Source of the DNA: Lacunisphaera sp964515595 | GTDB lineage: Bacteria > Verrucomicrobiota > Verrucomicrobiia > Opitutales > Opitutaceae | Assembly (NCBI GenBank): GCA_964515595.1 | Contig: CAZEUN010000002.1 | Span: 248,001 to 312,000 of the forward strand | DNA: 64,000 bases | Direction of reading: 5' to 3' | In this document: in pieces, positions 34,697-42,812 of the stretch | Layout: the number at the start of each line of letters is the position of its first letter | Position numbering within the stretch: the first letter of the stretch is position 1 | The notes under the pieces: generated by a model | Seen by the model: the letters and a program-made list of their open reading frames with translations, nothing else | What the model was told of the DNA's origin: nothing | The model's database searches: none | Made by a program: the position numbers and the translations under genes

Positions 34697-36094
34697 ATGC
34701 CACGCACGCTTATCAAGGACGCCCTGAACGCCACCGGCCCGCTGGACACCATCCATCTCCAGGGATGGGTCCGCACGCGGCGCGACGCCAAGGCTTTTTC
34801 CTTCATCGAACTCAACGACGGTTCCTCGCTCAAGGGCCTCCAGGTCATCGTCGACGCCGCGCTTCCCGACTACGCCCAGGTCACCAAGGCCAACACCGGC
34901 GCCTCCGTCGAAGTGCACGGCAAGCTCGTGGAATCCAAGGGTGGCGGCCAGAAATGGGAGGTCATCGCGGAGAAATTCACGGTGCTCGGCGAGGCCGACC
35001 ACACCTACCCGCTGCAGAAGAAAGGCCATACCCTGGAGTTTCTCCGCGAGATCGCCCACCTGCGCCCGCGCTCGAATCTTTTCGGCGCGGTGTTTCGCGT
35101 GCGCAGCCGGCTGGCCTACGCGGTCCACCAGTTTTTCCAGGAGCGCAGTTTCTACTACGTCCATACGCCGATCATCACCGCGAGCGACGCCGAGGGCGCC
35201 GGCGACATGTTCCGCGTGACGACGATGGACCTCGAGAACCCGCCGCGCGGCGCGGACAAGCAGATCGACCACACACAGGATTTTTTCGGGAAGAAAACAT
35301 TCCTCACCGTGTCCGGCCAGCTCGAGGGCGAGATCTTTGCGACGGCGCTCTCCAACATCTACACCTTCGGGCCCACGTTTCGCGCCGAGAACTCCAACAC
35401 CTCGCGCCATGCCGCGGAATTCTGGATGATCGAGCCCGAGGTGGCGTTCTGCGACCTGCAGGGCGACATGGCGCTCGCCGAGGAATTCGTGAAGTACCTC
35501 ATCCGCGACGCCAGGGAACACTGCGCCGCCGACCTCGAGTTCTTCAGCAAGTTCGTCGACAAGGAACTGCTCGCGCGTCTCGATTTCGTCCTGGAGCGCC
35601 CGTTCCAGCGCTGCAGCTACACCGAGGCTGTCGAGATCCTGAACAAGTCCGGCAAAACCTGGGAGCACCCGGTTCAATGGGGCGACAACCTCCAGTCGGA
35701 GCACGAGCGCTACCTCACCGAGGAACATTTCAAGTGCCCCACGACCGTCTATAACTACCCCCGCGCGATCAAGGCGTTCTACATGCGCCAGAACGACGGC
35801 TGCGCCGACGGCCGGGAGACGGTTGCCGCGATGGACCTGCTGGTGCCCGGCATCGGCGAGATCATCGGTGGCAGCCAGCGCGAGGAGCGTCTCGACAAGC
35901 TGCGCGCCGGCATGGCCCTGCACCACCTCGATGAGAAGGCCTACTGGTGGTACCTCGACCTGCGCCGTTACGGCAGCGTGCCGCACGCGGGTTTCGGGCT
36001 CGGCTTCGAACGCATGCTGATGTTCGTGACCGGCGTCGCCAACATCCGCGACGTCATCCCCTTCGCCCGCACCCCGGGCACGGCGGATTTCTGA
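34697..36094 (+). CDS. asnS: Asparaginyl-tRNA synthetase
   Basis: 465 residues from ATG 34697, the usual size. The N-terminal OB fold (LQGWVRTRRDAKAFSFIEL near 21-39) binds the anticodon. The class II core has motif 2 FRAENSNTSRHAAEFWMIEP and motif 3 GFGLGFERMLMFVTG near the C-terminus. HTQDFFGKKTFLTVSGQL distinguishes AsnRS from AspRS. It charges tRNA-Asn. The start was chosen over earlier in-frame codons because the extra N-terminal sequence is low-complexity and antisense to the lipoprotein gene. It stands alone, convergent with the LuxR genes. Confidence 0.96.
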   Translation: MPRTLIKDALNATGPLDTIHLQGWVRTRRDAKAFSFIELNDGSSLKGLQVIVDAALPDYAQVTKANTGASVEVHGKLVESKGGGQKWEVIAEKFTVLGEADHTYPLQKKGHTLEFLREIAHLRPRSNLFGAVFRVRSRLAYAVHQFFQERSFYYVHTPIITASDAEGAGDMFRVTTMDLENPPRGADKQIDHTQDFFGKKTFLTVSGQLEGEIFATALSNIYTFGPTFRAENSNTSRHAAEFWMIEPEVAFCDLQGDMALAEEFVKYLIRDAREHCAADLEFFSKFVDKELLARLDFVLERPFQRCSYTEAVEILNKSGKTWEHPVQWGDNLQSEHERYLTEEHFKCPTTVYNYPRAIKAFYMRQNDGCADGRETVAAMDLLVPGIGEIIGGSQREERLDKLRAGMALHHLDEKAYWWYLDLRRYGSVPHAGFGLGFERMLMFVTGVANIRDVIPFARTPGTADF

Positions 36095-36106
36095 TCCCGC
36101 TGCGAC

Positions 36107-37129
36107 TCAGCCCACGGTTCCGAAGCAGGCTGCCGCCGTGCGGTTGGGCACCCGCAGCTTGGCCAGCAGGTGCTCGACGTGCTTGGCGACGGTCTTCGGA
36201 GCGAGCCCCAAGATGATGGCGATCTCGGCGTCGCGTTTCCCCTCCGCCAGCCAGTGCAGCACCTCGCGCTCGCGCCCGCTCAGCGCCAGTACGCTGCTCC
36301 ACCGGAGCAGTTCCGCCGGTTGCTCGATGAAACGCAATTCGGCGGCGTCCGTGCCCTCAATCGGGAAATAACAAACAAAGAGGATCCCCTGCGCGTTCTC
36401 GACCATCAGAGGGCGCAGTGGATGCGTCGGACGCATGAACCTTTCCGGCCGCAATTCAGCGCGCACCGATTCCGCCCAGTCGCGCAGTGCCCCCGGCAAC
36501 CGGGCCGCATCGCGCCAGCCGGGAAAATACGACCGCAACCGCGCCTGCAACGTCGGCTCAAGTCCGACCGGAGCCAGGGCTGGCGAAATCCGCAGCCGCC
36601 GCCCGCCACCATGGAGCAGCGCGCGCGCCGGCACCGCCACCCGGCGCCAGGCGGCTTCCAGGTGCGGTTGCAGCAAGCCGAGCAGGCTGCGCTCCTCGGC
36701 GGTGAAAACCCGATCGCGAAACACCGACGCGGTCACCGCGGTCGGGGCCCTCCGCATGCGCAGGATCACATTGTCGCTCCACCCATACGGCCGCGCCACG
36801 CCGTTGTAATAATCCGTGCGCTCAAACTCCGCCCGGGAAACCAGTTCCCGGACCTGCGCAATGCGCGGCAGATTCCGCAACAGCGGCAGCACGGGATGAT
36901 CGTGGATGAAAGCCATCCAGTCGCGCGACGGCGTCACCTCGGTGGCCACCCCATGCAGGACGATGTCACTGCCCGCGCGACTTAACTCCTCACACCCGCT
37001 GTAGCTCACGCGCAGCTGGCGGCTCAGCGCCCGGGTCAGCCCCGCCGCCAGTTCCCCTCGCGTCCGCGCCCGGTAGATCCCGAGCACCGTGTCGGACAAC
37101 CAGCGAAATGTCGGGGGCGTCAGAGCCAT
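36107..37129 (-). CDS. LuxR-family transcriptional regulator
   Basis: 340 residues. The C-terminal 60 residues are a LuxR/FixJ helix-turn-helix: LSGREREVLHWLAEGKRDAE, then KTVAKHVEHLLAKLRVPNRT. The first 270 residues have no domain I recognise and no receiver Asp; WLSDTVLGIYRA at the start recalls the smaller regulator upstream. The stop is 12 bases from asnS (convergent) and the start is nine bases after the stop of the small LuxR gene, so the two form an operon. A perfect dyad upstream of that operon (37558) may be the operator. It may control the divergent PEP-CTERM gene or the operon itself. Confidence 0.85.
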   Translation of the reverse strand: MALTPPTFRWLSDTVLGIYRARTRGELAAGLTRALSRQLRVSYSGCEELSRAGSDIVLHGVATEVTPSRDWMAFIHDHPVLPLLRNLPRIAQVRELVSRAEFERTDYYNGVARPYGWSDNVILRMRRAPTAVTASVFRDRVFTAEERSLLGLLQPHLEAAWRRVAVPARALLHGGGRRLRISPALAPVGLEPTLQARLRSYFPGWRDAARLPGALRDWAESVRAELRPERFMRPTHPLRPLMVENAQGILFVCYFPIEGTDAAELRFIEQPAELLRWSSVLALSGREREVLHWLAEGKRDAEIAIILGLAPKTVAKHVEHLLAKLRVPNRTAAACFGTVG

Positions 37130-37138
37130 GGGATGGCG

Positions 37139-37522
37139 TTAGCCGCGCGGCCCGGCCGATTGCCTGACGGCCGCCGTGCGGGTTTCCACCCCGAGTTTGC
37201 GCAGGATGCTTTCCACATGCTTGCTGGCGGTCCGGGTCGCGATGCCCAGCGCCCGGGCGGCGGCAGCGTCGGTCTCCCCGCGCGCCAGCCGCGCCAGCAC
37301 CTGCCGCTCACGGGCGGTCAGGCCGGAATCGTCGGGCCGGGCCTCCCGCAGCTGCCATCGGCGCAGCGCCACATGCTCGCTCAAAAGCCCCGCCAGCCAC
37401 TGCATGGGCAACCGGGCCGCCAGCCGGGCCGACTGCGCCTCCAGCTCCGCCTCGCTGCCGGCAGTGTGGATGCGCAACAAATCCAGGGAGAAGGTCCGTG
37501 CGTCCGCGCAGTTCAGTTTCAT
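37139..37522 (-). CDS. Small LuxR-type helix-turn-helix protein
   Basis: 127 residues from ATG 37522. It has an N-terminal segment of about 65 residues (LDLLRIHTAGSEAELEAQSA) and a LuxR helix-turn-helix: LTARERQVLARLARGETDAA with RTASKHVESILRKLGV. The downstream protein is 340 residues with the same C-terminal domain, so this one looks like a shortened paralogue keeping mainly the DNA-binding domain. Earlier in-frame starts up to 37783 exist, but their residues look like non-coding translation (Arg-rich). It may compete with or dimerise with the downstream regulator. Confidence 0.75.
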   Translation of the reverse strand: MKLNCADARTFSLDLLRIHTAGSEAELEAQSARLAARLPMQWLAGLLSEHVALRRWQLREARPDDSGLTARERQVLARLARGETDAAAARALGIATRTASKHVESILRKLGVETRTAAVRQSAGPRG

Positions 37523-37832
37523 CCAACGCAGCTTACCCGGACGCCGTCCGCGGTTGAATACGGAATCCTCCGTATGGAGGCGGACCCGCTTTCGGGTTAA
37601 ATTCGGCGCGGGCTGGCCCCGTCCGTTCGCCTTCCTCTTCCTCAAATTCAAGTCACGCATGGGAAATCCTTTATCGAGCCTGTCGGCTCCACCACAGCGG
37701 AACGAAACCTGGTCGTCAAACTCCGGAATCATGCGGGCCCGATCAGGAATTTCCCGCGGATGCCATCCAGCCTCCCGCTTCATTCAAGGATCCGTCCGTT
37801 TCCAAACGTTTTCCCTCACACCTCACGCCTTC
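37523..37832. other. Divergent intergenic region, LuxR operon / PEP-CTERM gene
   Basis: 310 bases without a gene. It holds the perfect dyad at 37558-37575 near the LuxR start. The rest is C-rich on the plus strand with no clear promoter boxes or further repeat. Confidence 0.6.
37558..37575. promoter_or_regulatory. Perfect dyad ATACGGA-N4-TCCGTAT, candidate LuxR operator
   Basis: ATACGGAATCCTCCGTAT is an 18-base dyad with seven-base half-sites. Its inner edge is 36 bases upstream of the small LuxR start and 258 bases upstream of the PEP-CTERM gene. Position and symmetry suit a dimeric LuxR-type protein repressing or activating its own promoter. Binding is inferred only. Confidence 0.55.
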
Positions 37833-38762
37833 ATGAAATCCATCCGCCTCCTCCTTCCGGTCCTGCTCGCGCTGGCCGTTTGCCGTGTCACCGCTCAAAC
37901 CCTTGACTCCGTTTTCGTTTTCCGCGGCCAGGAAAACGTCCAAATCGACGCTACCACCGTCATCCCCGACCCCACGCCGGCGAGCCCAACCTACGGCGGC
38001 CCCATGAACTGGGGCATTACGGTGAAAGGCACGGGCCTGACCGCACCGCAGGTGACAGTCATGCCTTTCGCCGGTGGCAATAACAACGGCACCCTCAACC
38101 CCAGCCAGCACAACGACGGCTACCTCGGCGATCCGGAGGGCACAGGCGCGTGGCGCTATGGCTCGCCTTATTTCAACAACATTGGCTTCCCCAACAGCGG
38201 CGGTTTGGACCGCAACGCCCGCTTTCCGGTCGGCAGCTACACCATCGCCGTCCCGGGCTTCTCCGATGTCACCCTCAACTACCAGCATTCCTCCGTGGAT
38301 CTATTTTCGCCGACCTTCACCCTCAGTGGCGGCACCTGGTCGAATGGCGTCTACCTCATCGATCCCACCCAGACGCTCACCATCACCGGCTCACCGCACA
38401 ACGGTTTCCTCACCAACAATGTCAACGGTGCCATCTGGCACGATATCCTGGATGCGAACGGCGACATCCTTGAGGGCACGGAGAGCCTGCGCTTCCGCCC
38501 CGACGGGGGCGACGACTTCATCAGCTTCGAAGTCGGACCCAACACGTTCCAAGCGGGTTCCGATTACCGGCTCTTCGGCGGCCACATCTATATCATGGAT
38601 CAAAACGCCGTGAACGGCAGCATGAACATGGCGTTCTTCGAGGCCGTCACCACAGTCCACATCTCGGCCATCCCCGAGCCTTCGACTTATGCGGTGCTGG
38701 CGGGCTTGGGGGCGCTGGGCCTCGCGCTCTGGCGCCGCCGCCAGGCGAAAGCCGTCGCCTGA
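37833..38762 (+). CDS. PEP-CTERM sorting-domain protein
   Basis: 309 residues from ATG 37833, chosen because a signal peptide follows (LLLPVLLALAVCRVTAQ). The mature part is rich in Gly, Asn, Thr and aromatic residues with no recognised enzyme domain. The C-terminus is a clear PEP-CTERM signal: IPEPSTYAVLAGLGALGLAL then WRRRQAK. Such proteins are sorted by an exosortase to the outer surface or a biofilm matrix; no exosortase gene is in the window. It is divergent from two LuxR regulators and ends in a strong terminator. A longer frame from 37176 is antisense to the regulators. Confidence 0.9.
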   Translation: MKSIRLLLPVLLALAVCRVTAQTLDSVFVFRGQENVQIDATTVIPDPTPASPTYGGPMNWGITVKGTGLTAPQVTVMPFAGGNNNGTLNPSQHNDGYLGDPEGTGAWRYGSPYFNNIGFPNSGGLDRNARFPVGSYTIAVPGFSDVTLNYQHSSVDLFSPTFTLSGGTWSNGVYLIDPTQTLTITGSPHNGFLTNNVNGAIWHDILDANGDILEGTESLRFRPDGGDDFISFEVGPNTFQAGSDYRLFGGHIYIMDQNAVNGSMNMAFFEAVTTVHISAIPEPSTYAVLAGLGALGLALWRRRQAKAVA

Positions 38763-38782
38763 AATCCGATTATCCTCCCCGG

Positions 38783-38808
38783 CCCGCGCCTCGGCGCGGG
38801 CTTTTTCA
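38783..38808 (+). terminator. Rho-independent terminator of the PEP-CTERM gene
   Basis: GCCCGCGCC, loop TC, GGCGCGGGC followed by TTTTTC, 20 bases past the stop. Confidence 0.9.
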
Positions 38809-38901
38809 TTTTCCCTGCCAGAGGTCCTGTGCGCTCCCCCTTCCGTTTTGGCTTTCAGCGGCGAAATGGTCCCACGCTGCATAAGTCCGGCTGAGCGCGA
38901 G

Positions 38902-41298
38902 CTACTGCGGCCGCAACAGGTTCGCCAGGTCGACCTTCGTCGCCCGGTGCGCGGGCACCCAGCACGCCGGCACCGCCACGAGCAGCATCAGGCCGCCGAC
39001 GATAAGGTAGGTCAGCGGATCGTTGGTCTTCGTCTGGTAGAGCAACGATTCCATGAAGCGCGCCAGGCCCCACGCGAGGCCGAGGCCCAGCGCGACGCCC
39101 GTCGCCGAGAGCAGCAGGCCGCGGCCCAGCACGAGCCGGTGGATCATGCCCGGCGTCGCCCCGAGCGCGAACCGGATGCCGAATTCGCTCCGGCGCTGGG
39201 CCACTGTGTAGGCCATCATCGTGAACAGCCCCATGATCGCCAGCAGCAGCGCCAGCACTGACATCACCTCCAGCACCGCGAGCATGAACTGCTCGGTGCG
39301 GACCTCGTCCTTCAGCTGCCGGCCGAGCCCGGCGACGCTCATCACCGCGAACTTCGGGTCGACCTCGTAGACCGCGCGCCGGACCTCGTTGATGAACTTC
39401 TCGCCCGGTGCGCCCGCCGTGCGCAGCAGGATTCCATTCAGGTAACCGCCGCGCTGCCAGTGGGAAAAATAAAAGCGCGGCTTCGCCTCGAGCCGCGCCG
39501 AGCGGACGTCACCCACCACGCCGATGATTTCCCAGAGCATTTTCTCTTCCATCTGCAGTTGTTCGCCGACGGGATTGCGGCCGGCGAAGTAGGTGCGCGC
39601 CATGGTCTCATTGATCACCATGGCCGGTGCGTCCCCCTGCCGCACCGTCGCCAGTGACCGGCCGGCGCGCAACGGCACGCCCAGGACCTCCAGGAAATCC
39701 GGCGACCCGGGCGTGCCCTGGGCCTCGACCTCGATGTTGTCCGACCGGCCGGCGATCTTCAGCTTTTGCGGGTAGTAGGCATAAGGGATGACGTTGGTCG
39801 CCAGGCTGGCGCTGGCCACGCCGGGGAGCCGGCTGAGGCGCTCGCGGATCTGCTTGAAGCGTTCCATCCGGACGGCAAAGGACAGGTTTTCCTCCCGGGA
39901 GATCTGCAGGTTGACGTTGTAGCGATTCACCGGATCGAAGCCCGGATTCACCTGCTGCAACTGCATGAAGGTCCGCACCATCAAGCCGGCGCCCGTGAGC
40001 AGGGCCACCGCCAGCGCCGCCTCGAGCACGACGAGGGATCCGCGCAAAAAGCGCAGGCGCCGGCTTTCGCCCATGGCGGCGCCGCCTTCCTTGGTGGCGT
40101 CCTGCACGTTCAGGTGTGCCGCGCGCCAGGCCGGGCCCGAGGCGATGACCATGCCGGTGACCAGCCCGAGCGCCGCGGGAAAACCCACGGCCCCCCAGCT
40201 TAGCTTCAGGTTGCGGGCCCAGGCATCGTCGCCGCCGGGCGCCATCGCGAGCAGGGCGGGCAGCAGCCACTTCGCCACCAGCACGCCGAGCAGGATCGAG
40301 GCGAGCGCCAGCACCACGCCCTCGAGCAGCAGCGGCCGCGCGATATCCCAGCGGCTGCCCCCGAGGGCCATCCGGATGCCGGTCTCGCGCCGCCGCCCGA
40401 TGGTGCGCACGAGCATCAGGTTGGCGGCGTTGACGCACGCGATCGCATAAAGAAAACCCACGGCGCCGACCCCGGTCCATTGCATCAGAAGGTAGCGGCG
40501 GAACCCCGGATTCTCCGGCGGCGCGTCGGCCGGTTTCACGAACGCATCGAACTTCGCCATGAAGCTCTCGATGGGCTTGCCCTTTTCCGGGAGCATCGTC
40601 CGCAATTCCGCCTGGGCCCGTTCGGGGGAGACCCCGGGCTTGAGCCGGGCGATCGTCCACACGTTGTTCCATTGGTTCTGGTTGGTGACGGCCGCCGGCA
40701 CCACATAGGGAATATAAAGCCGGCCGCCAATCACGCCCAGCGGCGGCCGGAAATCCGCCCCGAGCACGCCCACGATCCGGTAGGGCCGGCCGTTGAGCAT
40801 CAGCTCCCGGTTCAGGACGTTGGGATCCGACGCGAGCCGGTTCCGCCAGAACCAGTCGGTGAGGATCACGGCGTTGTCGTTACCCGCCCTGCCCTCGTCC
40901 GGCATGAAGCCCCGGCCCAGCCCCATCGGCACGCCCAGCAGCGAAAAGTAATTGTCCGTGACGCGGATCACGCCCATGCCCTCGGGCTCCTCGTTGAGCA
41001 GCAGGTTCATGGTGTCGTAAGTGCTCCCCGCCATGCCGGCAAACGAGGTCGCCTCCCGGTAGGCGGCAAACCGCAGCAGGAACGGCCCGTTCGGGTTCGG
41101 TTGCTCGCGATTGGACACCTCGATGCGCATGAGCTCATCCGGCCGGGCGAAGGGCACCGTCGGGAACAGGCTGCCCGCCACGGAGCTGTAGGCGGCCGCG
41201 GCGGCCCCGATGCCCAGGGCCAGCGTCCCGATGACCACCGCCGTGTAGCCGGGGGAACGGGCCAGCGAACGAATGACCGATTTGAATTCTGAAACCAC
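38902..41298 (-). CDS. ADOP-type FtsX/MacB family permease
   Basis: 798 residues from a GTG at 41298. Layout: one N-terminal helix (YTAVVIGTLALGIGAAAAAY near 18-37), a periplasmic MacB-like domain to about 265, three helices, a second helix-periplasmic-domain unit from about 400 (RGSLVVLEAALAVALLTGAG), and three C-terminal helices. This duplicated structure is that of the ADOP (acidobacterial duplicated orphan permease) family, common in Acidobacteria and Verrucomicrobia, normally lacking an adjacent ATPase, as here. It may take part in export or in signalling at the envelope. It is convergent with the PEP-CTERM gene and divergent from the mutase genes. Confidence 0.88.
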   Translation of the reverse strand: MVSEFKSVIRSLARSPGYTAVVIGTLALGIGAAAAAYSSVAGSLFPTVPFARPDELMRIEVSNREQPNPNGPFLLRFAAYREATSFAGMAGSTYDTMNLLLNEEPEGMGVIRVTDNYFSLLGVPMGLGRGFMPDEGRAGNDNAVILTDWFWRNRLASDPNVLNRELMLNGRPYRIVGVLGADFRPPLGVIGGRLYIPYVVPAAVTNQNQWNNVWTIARLKPGVSPERAQAELRTMLPEKGKPIESFMAKFDAFVKPADAPPENPGFRRYLLMQWTGVGAVGFLYAIACVNAANLMLVRTIGRRRETGIRMALGGSRWDIARPLLLEGVVLALASILLGVLVAKWLLPALLAMAPGGDDAWARNLKLSWGAVGFPAALGLVTGMVIASGPAWRAAHLNVQDATKEGGAAMGESRRLRFLRGSLVVLEAALAVALLTGAGLMVRTFMQLQQVNPGFDPVNRYNVNLQISREENLSFAVRMERFKQIRERLSRLPGVASASLATNVIPYAYYPQKLKIAGRSDNIEVEAQGTPGSPDFLEVLGVPLRAGRSLATVRQGDAPAMVINETMARTYFAGRNPVGEQLQMEEKMLWEIIGVVGDVRSARLEAKPRFYFSHWQRGGYLNGILLRTAGAPGEKFINEVRRAVYEVDPKFAVMSVAGLGRQLKDEVRTEQFMLAVLEVMSVLALLLAIMGLFTMMAYTVAQRRSEFGIRFALGATPGMIHRLVLGRGLLLSATGVALGLGLAWGLARFMESLLYQTKTNDPLTYLIVGGLMLLVAVPACWVPAHRATKVDLANLLRPQ

Positions 41299-41503
41299 GC
41301 GCGGTCGGGGTTACTGCGCGCGCCGGAAAAGGAGTGGGGCCATGGCGGGGTGCGGGGACTTACGGCTTGCGTGGAAGTTTCTTAGCAAAATCAGCAAACC
41401 GCCCGGGCCACAAGCCCGGCGACGTCATACGCCAAAAGGGCCAAAATCCCCTTCGCCTGCGTCGGCCATTGCACCCGGCCGATTCCTCCTTTTCCCTCTC
41501 CGG

Positions 41504-42763
41504 ATGGCTGCCGCCAAGACCCCACGCTCCGCCGCGCCGTTGCGCATCCTCACCGCCGTGCCGGTGTGCGATGGCCACGACAGCGCCGTCACCACGATCA
41601 ACATCGAGCTGGCGCGCCACGGCATCGAGGTGATCTACCTCGGCTACCACCAGTCCGCCTCGGCCATCGTCCGCGCGGCGATCCAGGAGGACGTCAACGT
41701 CGTCGGCCTGTCCTCCTACAACGGCGGCCACATCGTCTTTTTCAAGGAGGTCGCCGACCAGCTGAAGAAAAGCGGCAATGGCGACATCCCCGTCTTCGGC
41801 GGCGGCGGCGGCACGATCACCCATGCCGACGAACGCGTGATGAAGCGCCAGGGCACCGACCGCATTTATTTCGCCGGCACGCCGCTCGAAAAGATGATGG
41901 CCGAAATCAAACGCGACTACGCCCGCGTCGCGAAGCCGAATCCCAAATTCAAGGGCGACCGCGCCCTGGCCCGGGCGATCACGATCGCGGAGGCTTCCGC
42001 CTTGGTGGGAGGGACTTTACGTCCCGACTCGAACGCCGCAGCGCGCTCGAAGCAGTCGGGGCGTAAAGCCCCTCCCACCTCAAAGGCAGCATTCGTCGTC
42101 GGCGTCGCCGGCCCCGGGGGCGCGGGCAAGTCCACGCTGATCGACGAGCTGACGTCCCGTTTCCTGCGCTCCTGCCCGGGCGGCCGCATCGCGCTCCTCG
42201 CCAACGACCCGTCGCACCCGGACTCGGGCGGGGCCATCCTCGGCGACCGCGTCAGCGCCATCTACGCCCAGGACGACCGCGTGTTCTTCCGTTCCCTCGC
42301 CACCCGCGGCAGCCTCACCGGCCTGTCGGCCGCGGCGCCGGCGGCGATCGAAATCCTGAAAACCTCCGGCGAGTTCGACCTGATCCTCGTCGAGTCCGTC
42401 GGCGTCGGCCAGGAAAGCGACCCGTTCCGCATCTTCGGCGGCGGCCCCAAGCTCGTGGACGCCACGCTGTTCGTGCTCGCTCCTTACTACGGCGGACTGA
42501 TCCAGCTGCAGAAGATTGCTCTCCTCAACGGCGCGGACCTCGTGGCCTTGAACAAGTGCGACCACCCCATGGCCCACACCGCGAAAGCCGAGATCCAGGC
42601 CCGTTTAAATCAAAACGGCAAAGGCCAGACCCTCCAGGCCACGACCGCCGCCCGGCATTTCGACCCGGGCGTCGATGCCCTCTTCACCGCCCTCGCCCAA
42701 CTCGGCGGCCTCGACCTCGCCATGGGCGGTGAAAAAGCCTGTCAGATGGAGATATTGAAATGA
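41504..42763 (+). CDS. icmF: IcmF N-terminal half: B12-binding domain plus MeaB-like GTPase
   Basis: 419 residues from ATG 41504. Residues 14-140 are a cobalamin-binding domain with CDGHDSAVTTINIEL and SSYNGGH, matching the IcmF form (DxHxx then Ala rather than Gly). Residues 195-400 are the G-protein chaperone: GPGGAGKST near 202-210, NDPSHPDSGGAILGDRV, ESVGVGQESD, NKCDH near 350. In known IcmF both domains and the mutase domain form a single chain near 1,090 residues; here the chain stops and the mutase begins in a new gene 49 bases on. Residues 168-192 are encoded by a palindromic repeat lying in the linker between the two domains. Substrates: isobutyryl-CoA and butyryl-CoA, with the GTPase guarding cofactor loading. 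Confidence 0.88.
   Translation: MAAAKTPRSAAPLRILTAVPVCDGHDSAVTTINIELARHGIEVIYLGYHQSASAIVRAAIQEDVNVVGLSSYNGGHIVFFKEVADQLKKSGNGDIPVFGGGGGTITHADERVMKRQGTDRIYFAGTPLEKMMAEIKRDYARVAKPNPKFKGDRALARAITIAEASALVGGTLRPDSNAAARSKQSGRKAPPTSKAAFVVGVAGPGGAGKSTLIDELTSRFLRSCPGGRIALLANDPSHPDSGGAILGDRVSAIYAQDDRVFFRSLATRGSLTGLSAAAPAAIEILKTSGEFDLILVESVGVGQESDPFRIFGGGPKLVDATLFVLAPYYGGLIQLQKIALLNGADLVALNKCDHPMAHTAKAEIQARLNQNGKGQTLQATTAARHFDPGVDALFTALAQLGGLDLAMGGEKACQMEILK
42005..42078. repeat. GTGGG-bounded palindromic repeat, copy 2, in frame inside icmF-N
   Basis: Two 24-base arms (42005-42028 and 42055-42078), starting GTGGGAGGGACTTTACG and ending AAGCCCCTCCCAC, are nearly complementary. The left GTG is codon 168, so the repeat is read through as VGGTLRPD....GRKAPPT. 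Same arm type as copies at 29314, 49828 and 52445. Confidence 0.88.
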
Positions 42764-42764
42764 T

Positions 42765-42795
42765 CCTCTCGCCTCTCACCCCTCGCCTCTCGCCT
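42765..42795. repeat. CTCTCGCC-type low-complexity spacer splitting icmF
   Basis: CTCTCGCCTCTCACCCCTCG and a further CCTCTCGCC fill nearly the whole spacer between the two icmF genes, just after the first stop and before the second gene's ribosome binding site (GGAGG at 42802). Confidence 0.55.
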
Positions 42796-42812
42796 GGCAC
42801 CGGAGGTGTCTC

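Noticed and set aside
34097..35986. 629-codon minus-strand frame covering asnS
   Set aside because: Only its last 141 codons (YXWGXW-like lipoprotein with signal peptide) are credible; the rest is antisense to asnS.
41380..41460. Possible riboswitch before icmF-N (AGCAAACC, a CCGGGC/GCCCGG hairpin, then GACG)
   Set aside because: A B12 riboswitch would need the B12-box and several conserved stems, which I do not see; some resemblance to a c-di-GMP-I aptamer is too weak. A covariance-model scan would settle it.
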